DNA of 64,000 nt, taken from positions 1 to 64,000 of the forward strand of contig NZ_QXMG01000021.1 of assembly GCF_003569765.1 (NCBI RefSeq), written 5' to 3'. The notes under the pieces are model-generated. The model was given only the letters and a program-made list of their open reading frames with translations, ran no database searches and was not told where the DNA came from. Shown in pieces: positions 38,966 to 48,257 of this stretch. The first letter of the stretch is position 1, and each line of letters opens with the position of its first letter. The position numbers were made by a program, and so were the translations under genes. The DNA is from Caldimonas tepidiphila (GTDB lineage: Bacteria > Pseudomonadota > Gammaproteobacteria > Burkholderiales > Burkholderiaceae_C).

Positions 38966-38979
38966 TTGAGATTGATCAA
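38966..38979 (+). promoter_or_regulatory. FNR-like box upstream of selD
   Basis: TTGAG-ATTG-ATCAA matches the FNR/Anr consensus TTGAT-N4-ATCAA at nine of ten informative positions. It lies 58 bp before the selD ATG and about 215 bp before the first formate dehydrogenase gene. Confidence 0.5.
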
Positions 38980-39037
38980 AAGAAAATTCTTCAATCCGGG
39001 CGATTGATGCAAGCTATCCCGGGCTTGGACCTTACGC

Positions 39038-40105
39038 ATGAACTCCACTTCATCCCCCCTCACCCCTCCGCGCCTGACCTCGCTGTCGCATGGCGGCGGT
39101 TGCGGCTGCAAGATCGCCCCTGGCGTGCTGGCCCGCATCCTGCAATCCCACAGCGGCAGCGCGCTGCCGCTGCCCGCGGCGCTGATGGTCGGCATCGAGA
39201 CCGCGGACGACGCCGCCGTCTACCGGCTCAACGACGAGCAGGCGCTGATCGCGACGACCGACTTCTTCATGCCGATCGTCGACGACCCCTTCGACTTCGG
39301 CCGCATCGCCGCGACCAACGCGATCTCGGACGTCTACGCGATGGGCGGGCGGCCGATCATGGCGCTGGCGATCGTCGGCATGCCGATCAACGTGCTGCCG
39401 CTCGAGACGATCGGCGAGATCCTGCGCGGCGGCCAGAGCGTCTGCACCGCCGCCGGCATCCCGATCGCGGGCGGCCACACGATCGACTCGGTGGAGCCGA
39501 TCTACGGCCTGGTCGCGCTCGGCCTCGCGCACCCCTCGCACATCAAGCGCAATGCCGACGCGCGGCCCGGCGACGTGCTGGTGCTCGGCAAGCCGCTCGG
39601 CGTTGGCGTGCTGTCGGCCGCGCTGAAGAAGGAGCGGCTCGACGCCGAGGGCTACCGCTCGATGATCGACGCGACGACGCGGCTGAACACGCCCGGCCCG
39701 GTGCTTGCCGCATTGCCGGGCGTGCACGCGATGACCGACGTGACGGGCTTCGGCCTGGCCGGCCACGCGCTGGAGATCGCGCGCGGCGCGGGCTGCACGG
39801 TCGAGCTCGAGTGGGCGCGCGTGCCGCTGCTGCCGGGCGTGCGCGAGCTCGCCGCGCAGGGCTTCGTCACCGGGGCCTCGGGCCGTAACTGGGGCAGCTA
39901 CGGCGAGCAGGTGGCGCTGCCGCAGGGCTTCGCCGACAGCGAGCGCGCGCTGCTCACGGACCCGCAGACCAGCGGCGGGCTGCTGGTGAGCTGCGCGCCG
40001 GACAGCGTCGAGGCAGTGCTGGAGGTGTTCGCGCGTCAGGGCTTCGACGCGGCCGCGGTGATCGGCGCGGTGCACGAGGGCGAAGCCCGCGTCGAGCTGC
40101 GCTGA
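39038..40105 (+). CDS. selD: Selenophosphate synthetase (selenide, water dikinase)
   Basis: A 355-residue enzyme that makes selenophosphate from selenide and ATP. The N-terminal catalytic motif is SHGGGCGCKI with Cys22 and Lys25, equivalent to Cys17 and Lys20 of the E. coli enzyme; it is a Cys form, not a selenoprotein. ATP-binding features include the GIETADDAAVY region, TTDFFMPIVDDPFDFGRIAA, and the Gly-rich segment MTDVTGFGLAGHALE. It diverges from the formate dehydrogenase operon, which here uses Cys; no selA, selB or selC lies in the window. SelD may therefore serve tRNA selenouridine synthesis or a selenoprotein elsewhere. Confidence 0.96.
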   Translation: MNSTSSPLTPPRLTSLSHGGGCGCKIAPGVLARILQSHSGSALPLPAALMVGIETADDAAVYRLNDEQALIATTDFFMPIVDDPFDFGRIAATNAISDVYAMGGRPIMALAIVGMPINVLPLETIGEILRGGQSVCTAAGIPIAGGHTIDSVEPIYGLVALGLAHPSHIKRNADARPGDVLVLGKPLGVGVLSAALKKERLDAEGYRSMIDATTRLNTPGPVLAALPGVHAMTDVTGFGLAGHALEIARGAGCTVELEWARVPLLPGVRELAAQGFVTGASGRNWGSYGEQVALPQGFADSERALLTDPQTSGGLLVSCAPDSVEAVLEVFARQGFDAAAVIGAVHEGEARVELR

Positions 40106-40165
40106 GCTCGCGGCGCGGGCGCGCCCCGGGCGGCCGCCCTGATCCGCGGCCGCCGCGCGGCTCGC

Positions 40166-42058
40166 TCAGGCCCGCAGCACCACCGGCTCAGCGAGCGCGG
40201 CGGGCTGCGGCGCCGGGAAGCGCTCGCGTATCGCGCGCTCGATGCCGGCCGCGTCCAGCCCCTGCTGCGCCAGCAGCTGGGCCGGCTCGCCGTGCTCGAG
40301 GAACTCGTCCTTCAGGCCGAGCATCAGCAGCGGCGTCGCCAGCCCTGCGGCCTGCAGCGCCTCGGCCACCGCGCTGCCGGCGCCGCCCGGCAGGCAGCCC
40401 TCCTCGACGGTGACGAGCGCGTCGTGGCTGCGCGCGAGCTCGGCCACCAGCGCCGTGTCCAGCGGCTTGATGAAGCGCATGTTCGCCACCGTGGCGTCCA
40501 GCCGCGCCCCCGCCTCGAGCGCCGGGTACAGCAGCGTGCCGAAGGCGAGGATCGCGATGCGCCGCCCCTCGCGGCGCACCTCGCCGCGACCGAAGGGGAG
40601 CTCGGCCATCTCGGACTGCACCGCGACGCCCGCGCCGCTGCCGCGCGGGTAGCGCACCGCGACCGGATGGTCCTGGCGGTAGGCGGTGTAGAGCATCTGG
40701 CGGCACTCGTTCTCGTCGGCCGGTGCCAGCAGGCTCATGTTCGGGATGCAGCGCACGAAGGCGATGTCGAAGGCGCCCATGTGCGTCGCGCCGTCGGCGC
40801 CGACGATGCCGGCGCGGTCGAGCGCGAACACCACCGGCAGGTTCTGCAGTGCCACGTCGTGGATCAGCTGGTCGTAGGCGCGCTGCAGGAAGGTCGAGTA
40901 GATCGCGACCACGGGCTTGAGGCCCTCGCAGGCCAGGCCCGCGGCGAAGGTCACCGCATGCTGCTCGGCGATGCCGACATCGTGGTAGCGCTCGGGAAAG
41001 CGCCGGTGGAACTCGACCATGCCCGAGCCCTCGCGCATCGCCGGCGTGATGCCGACGAGCCGCGCGTCGCGCTCGGCCATGTCGCACAGCCACTCGCCGA
41101 AGACCTGCGTGAAGGTCTGCTTCGGCGGCGTCGCCGGCTTCTTCAGGCCGACGCTCGGGTCGAACTTGCCGGGGCCGTGGTAGGCGATCGGGTCGGTCTC
41201 GGCGAGCTTGTAGCCGTAGCCCTTCTTCGTGACCACGTGCAGGAACTGCGGCCCTTTCAGCTTGCGCAGGTTCTCCAGCGTCGGGATCAGCGCGTCGAGG
41301 TCATGGCCGTCGATCGGGCCGACGTAGTTGAAGCCGAACTCCTCGAAGATCGTGCCCGGCGCGACCATGCCCTTGGCGTGCTCCTCGAGCCGGCGCGCGA
41401 GCTCGAAGAGGGGCGGCGCGTTCTTCAGCACCGACTTCGCGGTGTCGCGCGCGGCGGCGTAGAAGCGGCCCGACATCAGCCGCGCGAGATAGCGGTTGAG
41501 CGCGCCCACCGGCGGCGAGATCGACATGTCGTTGTCGTTGAGCACGACCAGCATGTCGGCCTGCGACACGCCGCCGTTGTTCAGCGCCTCGAAGGCCATG
41601 CCGGCGGTCATCGCGCCGTCGCCGATGATCGCGACCGCGCGGCGGTCCTCGCCCTTGAGCTTGGCGGCGAGCGCCATGCCGAGCGCTGCCGAGATCGAGG
41701 TCGACGAGTGCGCGGTGCCGAAGGTGTCGTACTCGCTCTCGTCGCGGCGCGGGAAGCCGCTCATGCCGCCGAGCTGGCGCAGCGTCGGCATGCGGTCGCG
41801 CCGACCGGTGAGGATCTTGTGCGGGTAGGTCTGGTGGCCGACGTCCCACACCAGCCGGTCGCGCGGCGTGTCGAAGACGTAGTGCAGCGCGATCGTCAGC
41901 TCGACCGTGCCGAGGTTGGACGACAGGTGCCCGCCGGTCTTGGCGACGCTGTGCAGCAGGTAGTCGCGCAGCTCGGCCGCGAGCCGCGGCAGCTCGGCAC
42001 GCGGCAGGCGCCGCAGGTCGGCCGGGGAGTCGATCGTTTGAAGCAGGGATTGAGTCAT
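40166..42058 (-). CDS. dxs: 1-deoxy-D-xylulose-5-phosphate synthase
   Basis: A 630-residue thiamine-diphosphate enzyme, the first step of the MEP isoprenoid pathway (pyruvate plus glyceraldehyde 3-phosphate). The ThDP motif is [16 protein letters not shown], with [19 protein letters not shown] at the start and [16 protein letters not shown] and [13 protein letters not shown] in the second half. The start overlaps the ispA stop by one base (TGATG), so dxs is the coupled last gene of xseB-ispA-dxs, joining precursor and prenyl diphosphate synthesis. Confidence 0.97.
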   Translation of the reverse strand: MTQSLLQTIDSPADLRRLPRAELPRLAAELRDYLLHSVAKTGGHLSSNLGTVELTIALHYVFDTPRDRLVWDVGHQTYPHKILTGRRDRMPTLRQLGGMSGFPRRDESEYDTFGTAHSSTSISAALGMALAAKLKGEDRRAVAIIGDGAMTAGMAFEALNNGGVSQADMLVVLNDNDMSISPPVGALNRYLARLMSGRFYAAARDTAKSVLKNAPPLFELARRLEEHAKGMVAPGTIFEEFGFNYVGPIDGHDLDALIPTLENLRKLKGPQFLHVVTKKGYGYKLAETDPIAYHGPGKFDPSVGLKKPATPPKQTFTQVFGEWLCDMAERDARLVGITPAMREGSGMVEFHRRFPERYHDVGIAEQHAVTFAAGLACEGLKPVVAIYSTFLQRAYDQLIHDVALQNLPVVFALDRAGIVGADGATHMGAFDIAFVRCIPNMSLLAPADENECRQMLYTAYRQDHPVAVRYPRGSGAGVAVQSEMAELPFGRGEVRREGRRIAILAFGTLLYPALEAGARLDATVANMRFIKPLDTALVAELARSHDALVTVEEGCLPGGAGSAVAEALQAAGLATPLLMLGLKDEFLEHGEPAQLLAQQGLDAAGIERAIRERFPAPQPAALAEPVVLRA

Positions 42059-42960
42059 CAGCTTTGCCGGTCCACGACCTTGTCGGCCAGGAGCTTGAGC
42101 CATCGGGTGTCCGCCAGCCCGCTGCGCGCGAGCGCGGCATGCGCCCCGTCGAGCAGTTCGGCGGCGTAACGGCGGGCGGCGTCGAGGCCGAGCACCGACA
42201 CGTAGGTCGGCTTGTTGTCGCAGGCGTCCTTGCCGGCGGTCTTGCCGAGCGTCTCGGAGGCCTGCGTGACGTCGAGGATGTCGTCGACCACCTGGAAGGC
42301 GAGACCCACCTTCCAGCCGAAGTCCGACAGCGCGTCCAGCGCCGCCGCGGACGGCGCGCCGCAGACCGCGCCCATCATGACGCTCGCATGCAGCAGCGAG
42401 CCGGTCTTGCCGCGGTGCATCTCGCGCAGCGCCTGCTCGTCGAGCTTCTCGCCGACGCTGGCGAGATCGATCGCCTGCCCGCCGGCCATGCCGGCGTGGC
42501 CGGCGGCGCGCGACAGCAGCGCGCACAGCCGCGCCTGCAGCGCCGGCGGCACCGAGCCGTCCTCGGGCGTCAGCACCTCGAAGGCGAGCGCCTGCATCGC
42601 GTCGCCGGCGAGCATCGCCAGCGCTTCGCCGTAGCGCACGTGCACGGTCGGCTTGCCGCGGCGCAGCACGTCGTTGTCCATGCAGGGCATGTCGTCGTGC
42701 ACCAGCGAGTAGGCGTGGATCAGCTCCACCGCGCAGGCCGCGCGCAGCGCCGCGGGCTCGTGCCCGCCGACCGCCTCCGCGGCGGCCAGCGCCAGCAGCG
42801 GCCGCAGCCGCTTGCCGCCGTCGAGCACGCCGTAGCGCATCGCCTCGCCGAGCCGCGCCGGCACGTCGGCCGGCACCCAGGCCTCCAGGGCCGACTCGAC
42901 GCGGTCGAGTTGCTGCCGCGACCACAGCTCGAAGCTGGCGGTGTTCAGGTTTCCATCCAT
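42058..42960 (-). CDS. ispA: Farnesyl diphosphate synthase
   Basis: A 300-residue short-chain polyprenyl synthase that condenses IPP with DMAPP and GPP to give farnesyl diphosphate. The first Asp-rich motif is DDMPCMDND and the second is DDILDVT; GGKRLRP near residue 48 binds IPP. Chain length cannot be read exactly, but sequence length and context fit FPP. It overlaps xseB upstream by 16 bases and dxs downstream by one base. Confidence 0.95.
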   Translation of the reverse strand: MDGNLNTASFELWSRQQLDRVESALEAWVPADVPARLGEAMRYGVLDGGKRLRPLLALAAAEAVGGHEPAALRAACAVELIHAYSLVHDDMPCMDNDVLRRGKPTVHVRYGEALAMLAGDAMQALAFEVLTPEDGSVPPALQARLCALLSRAAGHAGMAGGQAIDLASVGEKLDEQALREMHRGKTGSLLHASVMMGAVCGAPSAAALDALSDFGWKVGLAFQVVDDILDVTQASETLGKTAGKDACDNKPTYVSVLGLDAARRYAAELLDGAHAALARSGLADTRWLKLLADKVVDRQS

Positions 42961-43184
42961 GGCTTGAGCTGACCGTCCTCCAGCACCTTCACCTGCTGCT
43001 CGACGGCATCGAGCCGCGCGCGGCAGTGCTCGAGCAGCCGCGCGCCGCGCTGGTAGCCCTCGAGCAGGCGGTCCAGCGGCAGCTGGCCCGATTCGAGTTC
43101 GGCGACGATGCGCTCGAGCTCGGCGAGCGCCTGTTCGTAGCTCGCCGGTTCGGCGGCGGGTGGGGGGGAGGACGTCTTGGGCAT
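42945..43184 (-). CDS. xseB: Exodeoxyribonuclease VII small subunit
   Basis: A 79-residue subunit of exonuclease VII. The core [20 protein letters not shown] and [21 protein letters not shown] is typical of the family, preceded by a Pro-rich start. The gene overlaps ispA by 16 bases. A minus-strand TACAAT at 43208-43203 lies 19 bp before the ATG and is a candidate -10 for the operon. Confidence 0.93.
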   Translation of the reverse strand: MPKTSSPPPAAEPASYEQALAELERIVAELESGQLPLDRLLEGYQRGARLLEHCRARLDAVEQQVKVLEDGQLKPWMET

Positions 43185-43306
43185 TTGGTGAGTCGAGAGC
43201 TGATTGTATGCACCCCGGCGGGGCACGGCCCGAAGGCGGGCTGGCGGGAAATCCATGCGGGGCGGGGCGGCTTGGCGCAGGTCAAGTCCGCGCATTCCCC
43301 ACCGGG

Positions 43307-43312
43307 TACAAT
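43307..43312 (+). promoter_or_regulatory. Candidate -10 element for the Rieske oxygenase gene
   Basis: TACAAT in the 273-bp space between xseB and the oxygenase start, about 145 bp before the ATG. The -35 is weak. The leader downstream contains no gene. Confidence 0.4.
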
Positions 43313-43457
43313 AGCCGGTTCCCCTTCGAGCGCGCAAATCCGCCGACCCTCCCCCGCCGACAGGAAAACGCGGCACGGTCGTTTGCACCCGCCGCAGCGG
43401 GAAGGAGCCCACCTTGGGGTGGTGGTTGGACATTGGTTTTTGGAGATCCTGGGGATC

Positions 43458-44561
43458 ATGTCAGACCTAAGCCTTGCACTCGAGCAAAGCCAGTCGCAGT
43501 TGCCGGTATCGGTGTATTTCGACGACGACCTGTTTCGTCGCGAGATGGAGCTCATCTTTCAGCATGGGCCCCGGTATCTGGGGCACGAACTGGCCATCCC
43601 CGAAGTGGGGGACTACTACGCGCTGCCGCAGGAGGGCGAGGGCCGCGCGCTGGTGCGCTCGCCGGACGGCGTGCAGCTCATCTCCAACGTCTGCCGCCAC
43701 CGCCAGGCGGTGATGCTGCGCGGGCGCGGCAACACGAAGAGCAACATCGTCTGCCCGCTGCACCGCTGGACCTACGGCCTGTCGGGCCAGCTGCTCGGCG
43801 CGCCGCACTTCGCGAGCGATCCCTGCCTGAACCTGAACAACTACAAGGTCCGCTCCTGGAACGGCCTGCTGTTCGAGGACAACGGCCGCGACATCGAGGC
43901 CGATCTCGCCGGCATGGGCGTGCGCGACCAGTTCGACTTCTCGGGCTACGTGCTCGACAAGGTCGAGCTGCACGAGTGCGACTACAACTGGAAGACCTTC
44001 ATCGAGGTCTACCTCGAGGACTATCACGTCGGCCCCTTCCACCCCGGCCTCGGCAACTTCGTCACCTGCGACGACCTGAGCTGGCAGTTCGGCCGCGAGT
44101 ACTCGGTGCAGACGGTGGGCGTGGCCAAGACCTTCGGCAAGCCGGGCTCGAAGACCTACCAGCGCTGGCACGACGCGCTGCTGAAGTACCGCAACGGCGA
44201 GCCGCCCAGGCAGGGCGCCATCTGGCTGACCTACTACCCGAACGTGATGATCGAGTGGTACCCGCACGTGCTGGTGGTCTCCACGCTCTACCCGAAGGGC
44301 CCGCAGAAGACGCTCAACGTCGTCGAGTTCTACTACCCCGAGGAGATCGCCGCCTTCGAGCGCGAGTTCGTCGAGGCCGAGCAGGCCGCCTACATGGAGA
44401 CCTGCATCGAGGACGACGAGATCGGCCTGCGCATGGACCAGGGCCGCAAGGCGCTGCTGGATCGCGGCGACAACGAGGTCGGCCCCTACCAGTCGCCGAT
44501 GGAGGACGGCATGCAGCACTTCCACGAGTGGTACCGCAAGGTGCTGAACTTCCGCGGCTGA
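43458..44561 (+). CDS. Rieske-type ring-hydroxylating oxygenase alpha subunit-like protein
   Basis: A 367-residue protein with an N-terminal Rieske 2Fe-2S domain, ligands Cys79 and His81 then Cys99 and His102 (CRH and CPLHRW). It is followed by a catalytic domain with the mononuclear iron facial triad region [20 protein letters not shown] (His190, His195). The substrate is unknown. No reductase, ferredoxin or beta subunit gene is adjacent, so electron supply must come from elsewhere. It is transcribed divergently from xseB-ispA-dxs. TGGAGATCCTGGGG before the ATG is a modest ribosome site. Confidence 0.9.
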   Translation: MSDLSLALEQSQSQLPVSVYFDDDLFRREMELIFQHGPRYLGHELAIPEVGDYYALPQEGEGRALVRSPDGVQLISNVCRHRQAVMLRGRGNTKSNIVCPLHRWTYGLSGQLLGAPHFASDPCLNLNNYKVRSWNGLLFEDNGRDIEADLAGMGVRDQFDFSGYVLDKVELHECDYNWKTFIEVYLEDYHVGPFHPGLGNFVTCDDLSWQFGREYSVQTVGVAKTFGKPGSKTYQRWHDALLKYRNGEPPRQGAIWLTYYPNVMIEWYPHVLVVSTLYPKGPQKTLNVVEFYYPEEIAAFEREFVEAEQAAYMETCIEDDEIGLRMDQGRKALLDRGDNEVGPYQSPMEDGMQHFHEWYRKVLNFRG

Positions 44562-44581
44562 GACGGCTCCTCCCTCCCCTC

Positions 44582-44613
44582 GCGACGCCCGGCCCTCCCG
44601 GGCGTCGCCGTTT
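44582..44613 (+). terminator. Terminator after the Rieske oxygenase gene
   Basis: An 11-base stem (44582-44592 with 44598-44608), five-base loop, then CGTTT. It lies 20 bp after the oxygenase stop codon. The T-tract is short but the stem is strong. Confidence 0.65.
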
Positions 44614-44700
44614 CCGCCCCCGCATGCCGTGCTGCCCGACAATGGCAGGCAGCCGCCGTGCCCTCGCGCCTCGTGCCGCGCGCCATCCCTTCCCCCTTCC

Positions 44701-46422
44701 GTGAAGCCTCCCCTCCTGCCCCCGCCCCGATCGCTGAGCCGCACGCTGCCGCTGGTGGCGCTGCTGTTCACGGTCGTGCCGCTGCTGATCGCCGGCGTGC
44801 TGACGCTCACCGGCGTCGCGCAGCGCCTGCGCGTGGAGCAGGAGCGGCGGCTGAGCCACACCGCGACGCTGCTCGCCGAGCGCGTCGAGCACGCCCTGGC
44901 CGGCACCGAGCGGCTCGCCCGCCTGGTCGCGGGCGACGCGACCACGCGCGCCGCACTGCAGCCGGCGGCGTCCGGGACCGACGCCGCGCCCGTTCTCGCC
45001 GACGAGCTGCGCCGCATCGAGCGCGCCCGACCCGAGGTCGACCGCATCGAGGTGCTCGACCCCGCCGGGCGGCCGCTGGTCCGGACCACGGCGGCCGCAC
45101 GCTTCGTGCGCCTGTCGCCCGAGACCGGGCCGCACTGGCGGCCGCGGCTCGCCGCCCCGGGACTGGACCGCTTCGAGCCGGTGCTCGAGGAAGGCCGCAC
45201 GATCGGCTGGGTGCGGCTCGGCATGGCGCCGCGCGCGCTCGGCGAGCTGCTCACGCTGAACCGGGATGCCGAAGGCACGCGCATCCGCGCGCTGCTGCTG
45301 CCGCGCGCCGGCACGGCCGAGGCGATGCCGATCGCCGCCAGCGAGGGCCTCGGCGCCGAGGACCTCGCGGCGCTGGCGCGCCCGGCCGAGGCGGTGCTGA
45401 GCGCGCGCGCGCCGGTCGAGGCCACCGGCTGGACGGTGGTGGTCAGCGAGCCGCCCGACGCCTACCGGGCGCTGGTGCGCCAGGAGGCGCTGCGCTTCGG
45501 CCTGATCGGGCTGGTGGTGTCGGTCTGCAGCGCCTGGCTGGCCTGGGGCTTCGCGCGCGGGCTCGCGCAGGAGATCCGCGAGGTGGCGCGCTCGGCGCGC
45601 GCGATCCTGCGCGGCCACTACCTGAACGCCCACGTCGAGTCGCGCCGCGACGACGAGCTGGGCCTGCTGGCGCGCTCCTTCAACCACATGAGCATGGAGC
45701 TCGAGAAGCGCGAGCGCGAGCGCGACGTGTTCGGCCGGCTCGTGTCGCCCGAGGTGCGCGACCAACTGATGCACGGCGAGCTGATGCTCGGCGGCCACGA
45801 GGTCGAGGTCACGGTGCTGCTGTGCGACATCCGCGGCTTCACCGCGCTGTGCGAGAGCCTCGCGCCGCGCGACATCGTGCTGATGCTCAACGAGTACTTC
45901 ACGCGCATGACCGAGGCGGTGCGGCGCCACGAGGGCTACATCAACAACTTCATCGGCGACGCGATGGTGGTGGTGTTCGGCGCGCCGCGCCCCGACCCGC
46001 ATCGCGTCGAGCGCGCGCTCTACGCGGCGGTGGCGATGCAGCAGGCGCTCGACGAGTTCAATGCCGAGCGCGCCGCCTACGGCGCGCCTCTGCTTCGCAT
46101 CGGCATCGGCCTGGCCAGCGGCACCGCGCTCGCGGGCCAGATCGGCTCGCCCGAGCGCTGCATCTACACCGTGATCGGCGACACCGTGAACATCGCCGCG
46201 CGCCTCGAGGGCCTCGACAAGGAACATCCCGGCATGGCCGCGCTCGTCAACGCCGAGACCCACGACCTGCTGCCCCTGGCGCTGCGCCGCCACCTGGTGG
46301 CGCTGGGCGAGCAGCAGTTGCGCGGCCGCGACCAGACGGTGGCGGTCTACGCGCTGCCACGCGACGCGGCGCTGCCGCCGCCCCCGCCCGAGCTGATGCG
46401 CCCCGAGGAAGTGATCGACTGA
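44701..46422 (+). CDS. Membrane class III nucleotide cyclase with HAMP domain
   Basis: A 573-residue receptor cyclase. The first membrane helix is at about 15-38, a periplasmic sensor of about 220 residues follows, and the second helix is at about 260-282. A HAMP segment precedes the class III cyclase domain (about 355-540). Metal-binding Asp in LLCDIRGFTAL and IGDAMVVVFG and the transition-state Asn/Arg in GDTVNIAARLE are present. The adenine-specifying Lys usually found just before F-IGDA is Asn here (NNFIGDA), so ATP specificity is uncertain. The GTG 44701 start is tentative. The stop overlaps the EamA gene start (TGATG). Confidence 0.88.
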   Translation: MKPPLLPPPRSLSRTLPLVALLFTVVPLLIAGVLTLTGVAQRLRVEQERRLSHTATLLAERVEHALAGTERLARLVAGDATTRAALQPAASGTDAAPVLADELRRIERARPEVDRIEVLDPAGRPLVRTTAAARFVRLSPETGPHWRPRLAAPGLDRFEPVLEEGRTIGWVRLGMAPRALGELLTLNRDAEGTRIRALLLPRAGTAEAMPIAASEGLGAEDLAALARPAEAVLSARAPVEATGWTVVVSEPPDAYRALVRQEALRFGLIGLVVSVCSAWLAWGFARGLAQEIREVARSARAILRGHYLNAHVESRRDDELGLLARSFNHMSMELEKRERERDVFGRLVSPEVRDQLMHGELMLGGHEVEVTVLLCDIRGFTALCESLAPRDIVLMLNEYFTRMTEAVRRHEGYINNFIGDAMVVVFGAPRPDPHRVERALYAAVAMQQALDEFNAERAAYGAPLLRIGIGLASGTALAGQIGSPERCIYTVIGDTVNIAARLEGLDKEHPGMAALVNAETHDLLPLALRRHLVALGEQQLRGRDQTVAVYALPRDAALPPPPPELMRPEEVID

Positions 46423-47327
46423 TGCCCACCCTGCCCGCCCCGCTGCTGATCGCGCTGTCCACGCTGCTGTTTGCGACGATGGGCGTGTGCGTCAAGCTCG
46501 CCTCCGTGCACTACGGCACCGGGGAGATCGTGTTCTACCGCGGCCTGACCGGCGCGCTGATGATCGCGCTGGTCGCGCGCCGCCGCGGCGGCAGCCTGCG
46601 CACGCCGGTGCCCGGCATGCACCTGTGGCGCAGCATCGCCGGCGTCACCGCGCTGTGCCTGTGGTTCTACTCGATCGGCGGGCTGCCGCTGGCGACCGCG
46701 GTGACGCTGAACTATATGTCCTCGGTGTGGATGGCGCTGTTCCTGATCGGCGGCGCGATCGCGATGGGCCGCAGCCGCGTCGACGGCCGGCTCTTCGCCG
46801 CGGTGCTCACCGGCTTCGCCGGCGTGGTGCTGATCCTGCGGCCCACCGTCGAGCAGGAGCAGCTCTGGCACGGCGTGATGGGGCTGCTGTCGGGGATGAT
46901 CTCGGCCGTCGCCTACCTGCAGATCGCCGCGCTCGGCCGCGTCGGCGAACCCGAGTACCGCACCGTCTTCTACTTCTCGCTCGGCGGCATGGCGGCCGGC
47001 GCGGGCCTGATGGCGATCAACGGCATGCAGCCGCACACCGTCGGCGGCGCGCTGCTGCTGCTCGCGGTCGGGCTGCTCGCGACGACGGCGCAGCTGCTGA
47101 TGACGCGCGCCTACGCGACGGGCACGCCCCTGGTCAACGCGAGCCTGCAGTACCTCGGCATCGTGTTCTCCTTCGTCTACGGCATGCTGCTGTTCGACGA
47201 CCCCGTGACCTGGATGGCGCTGGCCGGCATGGCCCTGATCGTCGGCGCGGGGCTGGCCGCCACGCTGCTGCGCAGCCGCGCACAATTGCCGGTGCACAAC
47301 CCCGCCACCCCGTCCACGGAGTCCTGA
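46422..47327 (+). CDS. EamA/DMT family transporter
   Basis: A 301-residue inner membrane protein with about ten membrane helices in two EamA repeats. The first repeat includes LLFATMGVCVKLASVHYGTGE and the second GLLSGMISAVAYLQIAALGR. The family exports metabolites such as amino acids or nucleosides; no substrate can be inferred. It overlaps the cyclase stop by one base and precedes the sulfurtransferase by two bases, so the three genes are probably one transcript. Confidence 0.88.
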   Translation: MPTLPAPLLIALSTLLFATMGVCVKLASVHYGTGEIVFYRGLTGALMIALVARRRGGSLRTPVPGMHLWRSIAGVTALCLWFYSIGGLPLATAVTLNYMSSVWMALFLIGGAIAMGRSRVDGRLFAAVLTGFAGVVLILRPTVEQEQLWHGVMGLLSGMISAVAYLQIAALGRVGEPEYRTVFYFSLGGMAAGAGLMAINGMQPHTVGGALLLLAVGLLATTAQLLMTRAYATGTPLVNASLQYLGIVFSFVYGMLLFDDPVTWMALAGMALIVGAGLAATLLRSRAQLPVHNPATPSTES

Positions 47328-47329
47328 CG

Positions 47330-48175
47330 ATGAATCCGCTGATTTCCGCCGACGCGCTGCGCGCGCGGCTCGCCGGCTCGCAGCCCCCGGTCGTGCTCGA
47401 CGCCGGCTTCGACCTCGCCGATGCGCAGGCCGGCCGGCGCGACTTCGAGGCCGCGCACCTGCCCGGCGCCCAGCACGCCGACCTCGACGCCGACCTGTGC
47501 GGCGCGAAGACCGGCCGCAACGGCCGCCACCCGCTGCCCGACCGCGAGGCCTTCGCGACCACCGTGGGCCGCTGGGGCGTCACGCCCGCGACGCCCGTCG
47601 TCGTCCACGACCGCCAGGGCGGCGCCTTCGCCGCGCGGCTGTGGTGGATGCTGCGCTGGATCGGCCATGCCGACGTGCACCTGCTCGACGGCGGCTTCGC
47701 CGCCTGGCTGGCCGCGGGGGGCGCGACGGAGGCCGGCGCGGTGGCACCGCGCGGCGGCTCGCGCTACCCGCTTGGCGCGCCGCTGGTCGCCACGGTGCCC
47801 GCCGACACGCTGCTCGCCCGGCTGGACGACGCGACGCTGCGGCTCGTCGACGCCCGCGCGCCCGAGCGCTTCCGCGGCGACGTCGAGCCGCTCGACCCGG
47901 TCGCCGGGCACATCCCTGGCGCGGTGAACCGCTTCTTCAAGGACAACCTCGACGCGGACGGGCGCTTCAAGCCGGCCTCGCGCCTGCGCGCGGAGTTCGC
48001 CGCGCTGCTCGGCGCCCACGCACCCGACACGGTGGTCCACCAGTGCGGCTCGGGCGTGACCGCCTGCCACAACCTGCTGGCCATGGAGATCGCCGGGCTG
48101 CCCGGCTCGGCCCTCTATCCGGGCTCGTGGAGCGAGTGGTGCGCCGACCCCGCCCGCCCGGTCGCGCGCGGCTGA
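47330..48175 (+). CDS. 3-mercaptopyruvate/thiosulfate sulfurtransferase
   Basis: A 281-residue enzyme with two rhodanese domains. The first is inactive (Asp94 replaces the Cys in VVVHDRQGGAFAAR). The second carries the active loop CGSGVTAC with catalytic Cys239; this loop is characteristic of mercaptopyruvate sulfurtransferases (SseA type) rather than rhodanese. It can supply sulfane sulfur for detoxification or cofactor sulfuration. It directly follows the EamA gene. Confidence 0.93.
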   Translation: MNPLISADALRARLAGSQPPVVLDAGFDLADAQAGRRDFEAAHLPGAQHADLDADLCGAKTGRNGRHPLPDREAFATTVGRWGVTPATPVVVHDRQGGAFAARLWWMLRWIGHADVHLLDGGFAAWLAAGGATEAGAVAPRGGSRYPLGAPLVATVPADTLLARLDDATLRLVDARAPERFRGDVEPLDPVAGHIPGAVNRFFKDNLDADGRFKPASRLRAEFAALLGAHAPDTVVHQCGSGVTACHNLLAMEIAGLPGSALYPGSWSEWCADPARPVARG

Positions 48176-48180
48176 ATCCC

Positions 48181-48194
48181 TTGACGGACGTCAA
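48181..48194 (+). promoter_or_regulatory. FNR/FixK-type dyad upstream of the universal stress protein gene
   Basis: TTGAC-GGAC-GTCAA is a perfect inverted repeat in the spacing of FNR/CRP-superfamily sites and fits the FixK/Dnr-like form TTGAC-N4-GTCAA. It lies 64 bp before the usp ATG. AATACT at 48224-48229 is a possible -10, though the distance is about seven bases longer than the classical arrangement. Confidence 0.5.
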
Positions 48195-48257
48195 CTCCTG
48201 CCCCGGGCGAACGGGGAAGATGGAATACTGCCAACAACAGCTTCCCAGGAGGCACAG

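Larger units (their letters stand above)
38751..39037. promoter_or_regulatory. AT-rich divergent control region between formate dehydrogenase operon and selD
   Basis: This 287-bp region is the most AT-rich long stretch of the window. It contains, in order: the dyad CACCATTAGGTG (38836-38847), the perfect dyad TTGTTC-A-GAACAA (38868-38880), two direct copies of CTTACAGGAA (38893-38902 and 38919-38928, 26 bp apart), and an FNR-like box TTGAGATTGATCAA (38966-38979). TTACATTC on the minus strand near 38812-38819 may include the -10 for the dehydrogenase operon. No gene was found here. Confidence 0.6.
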
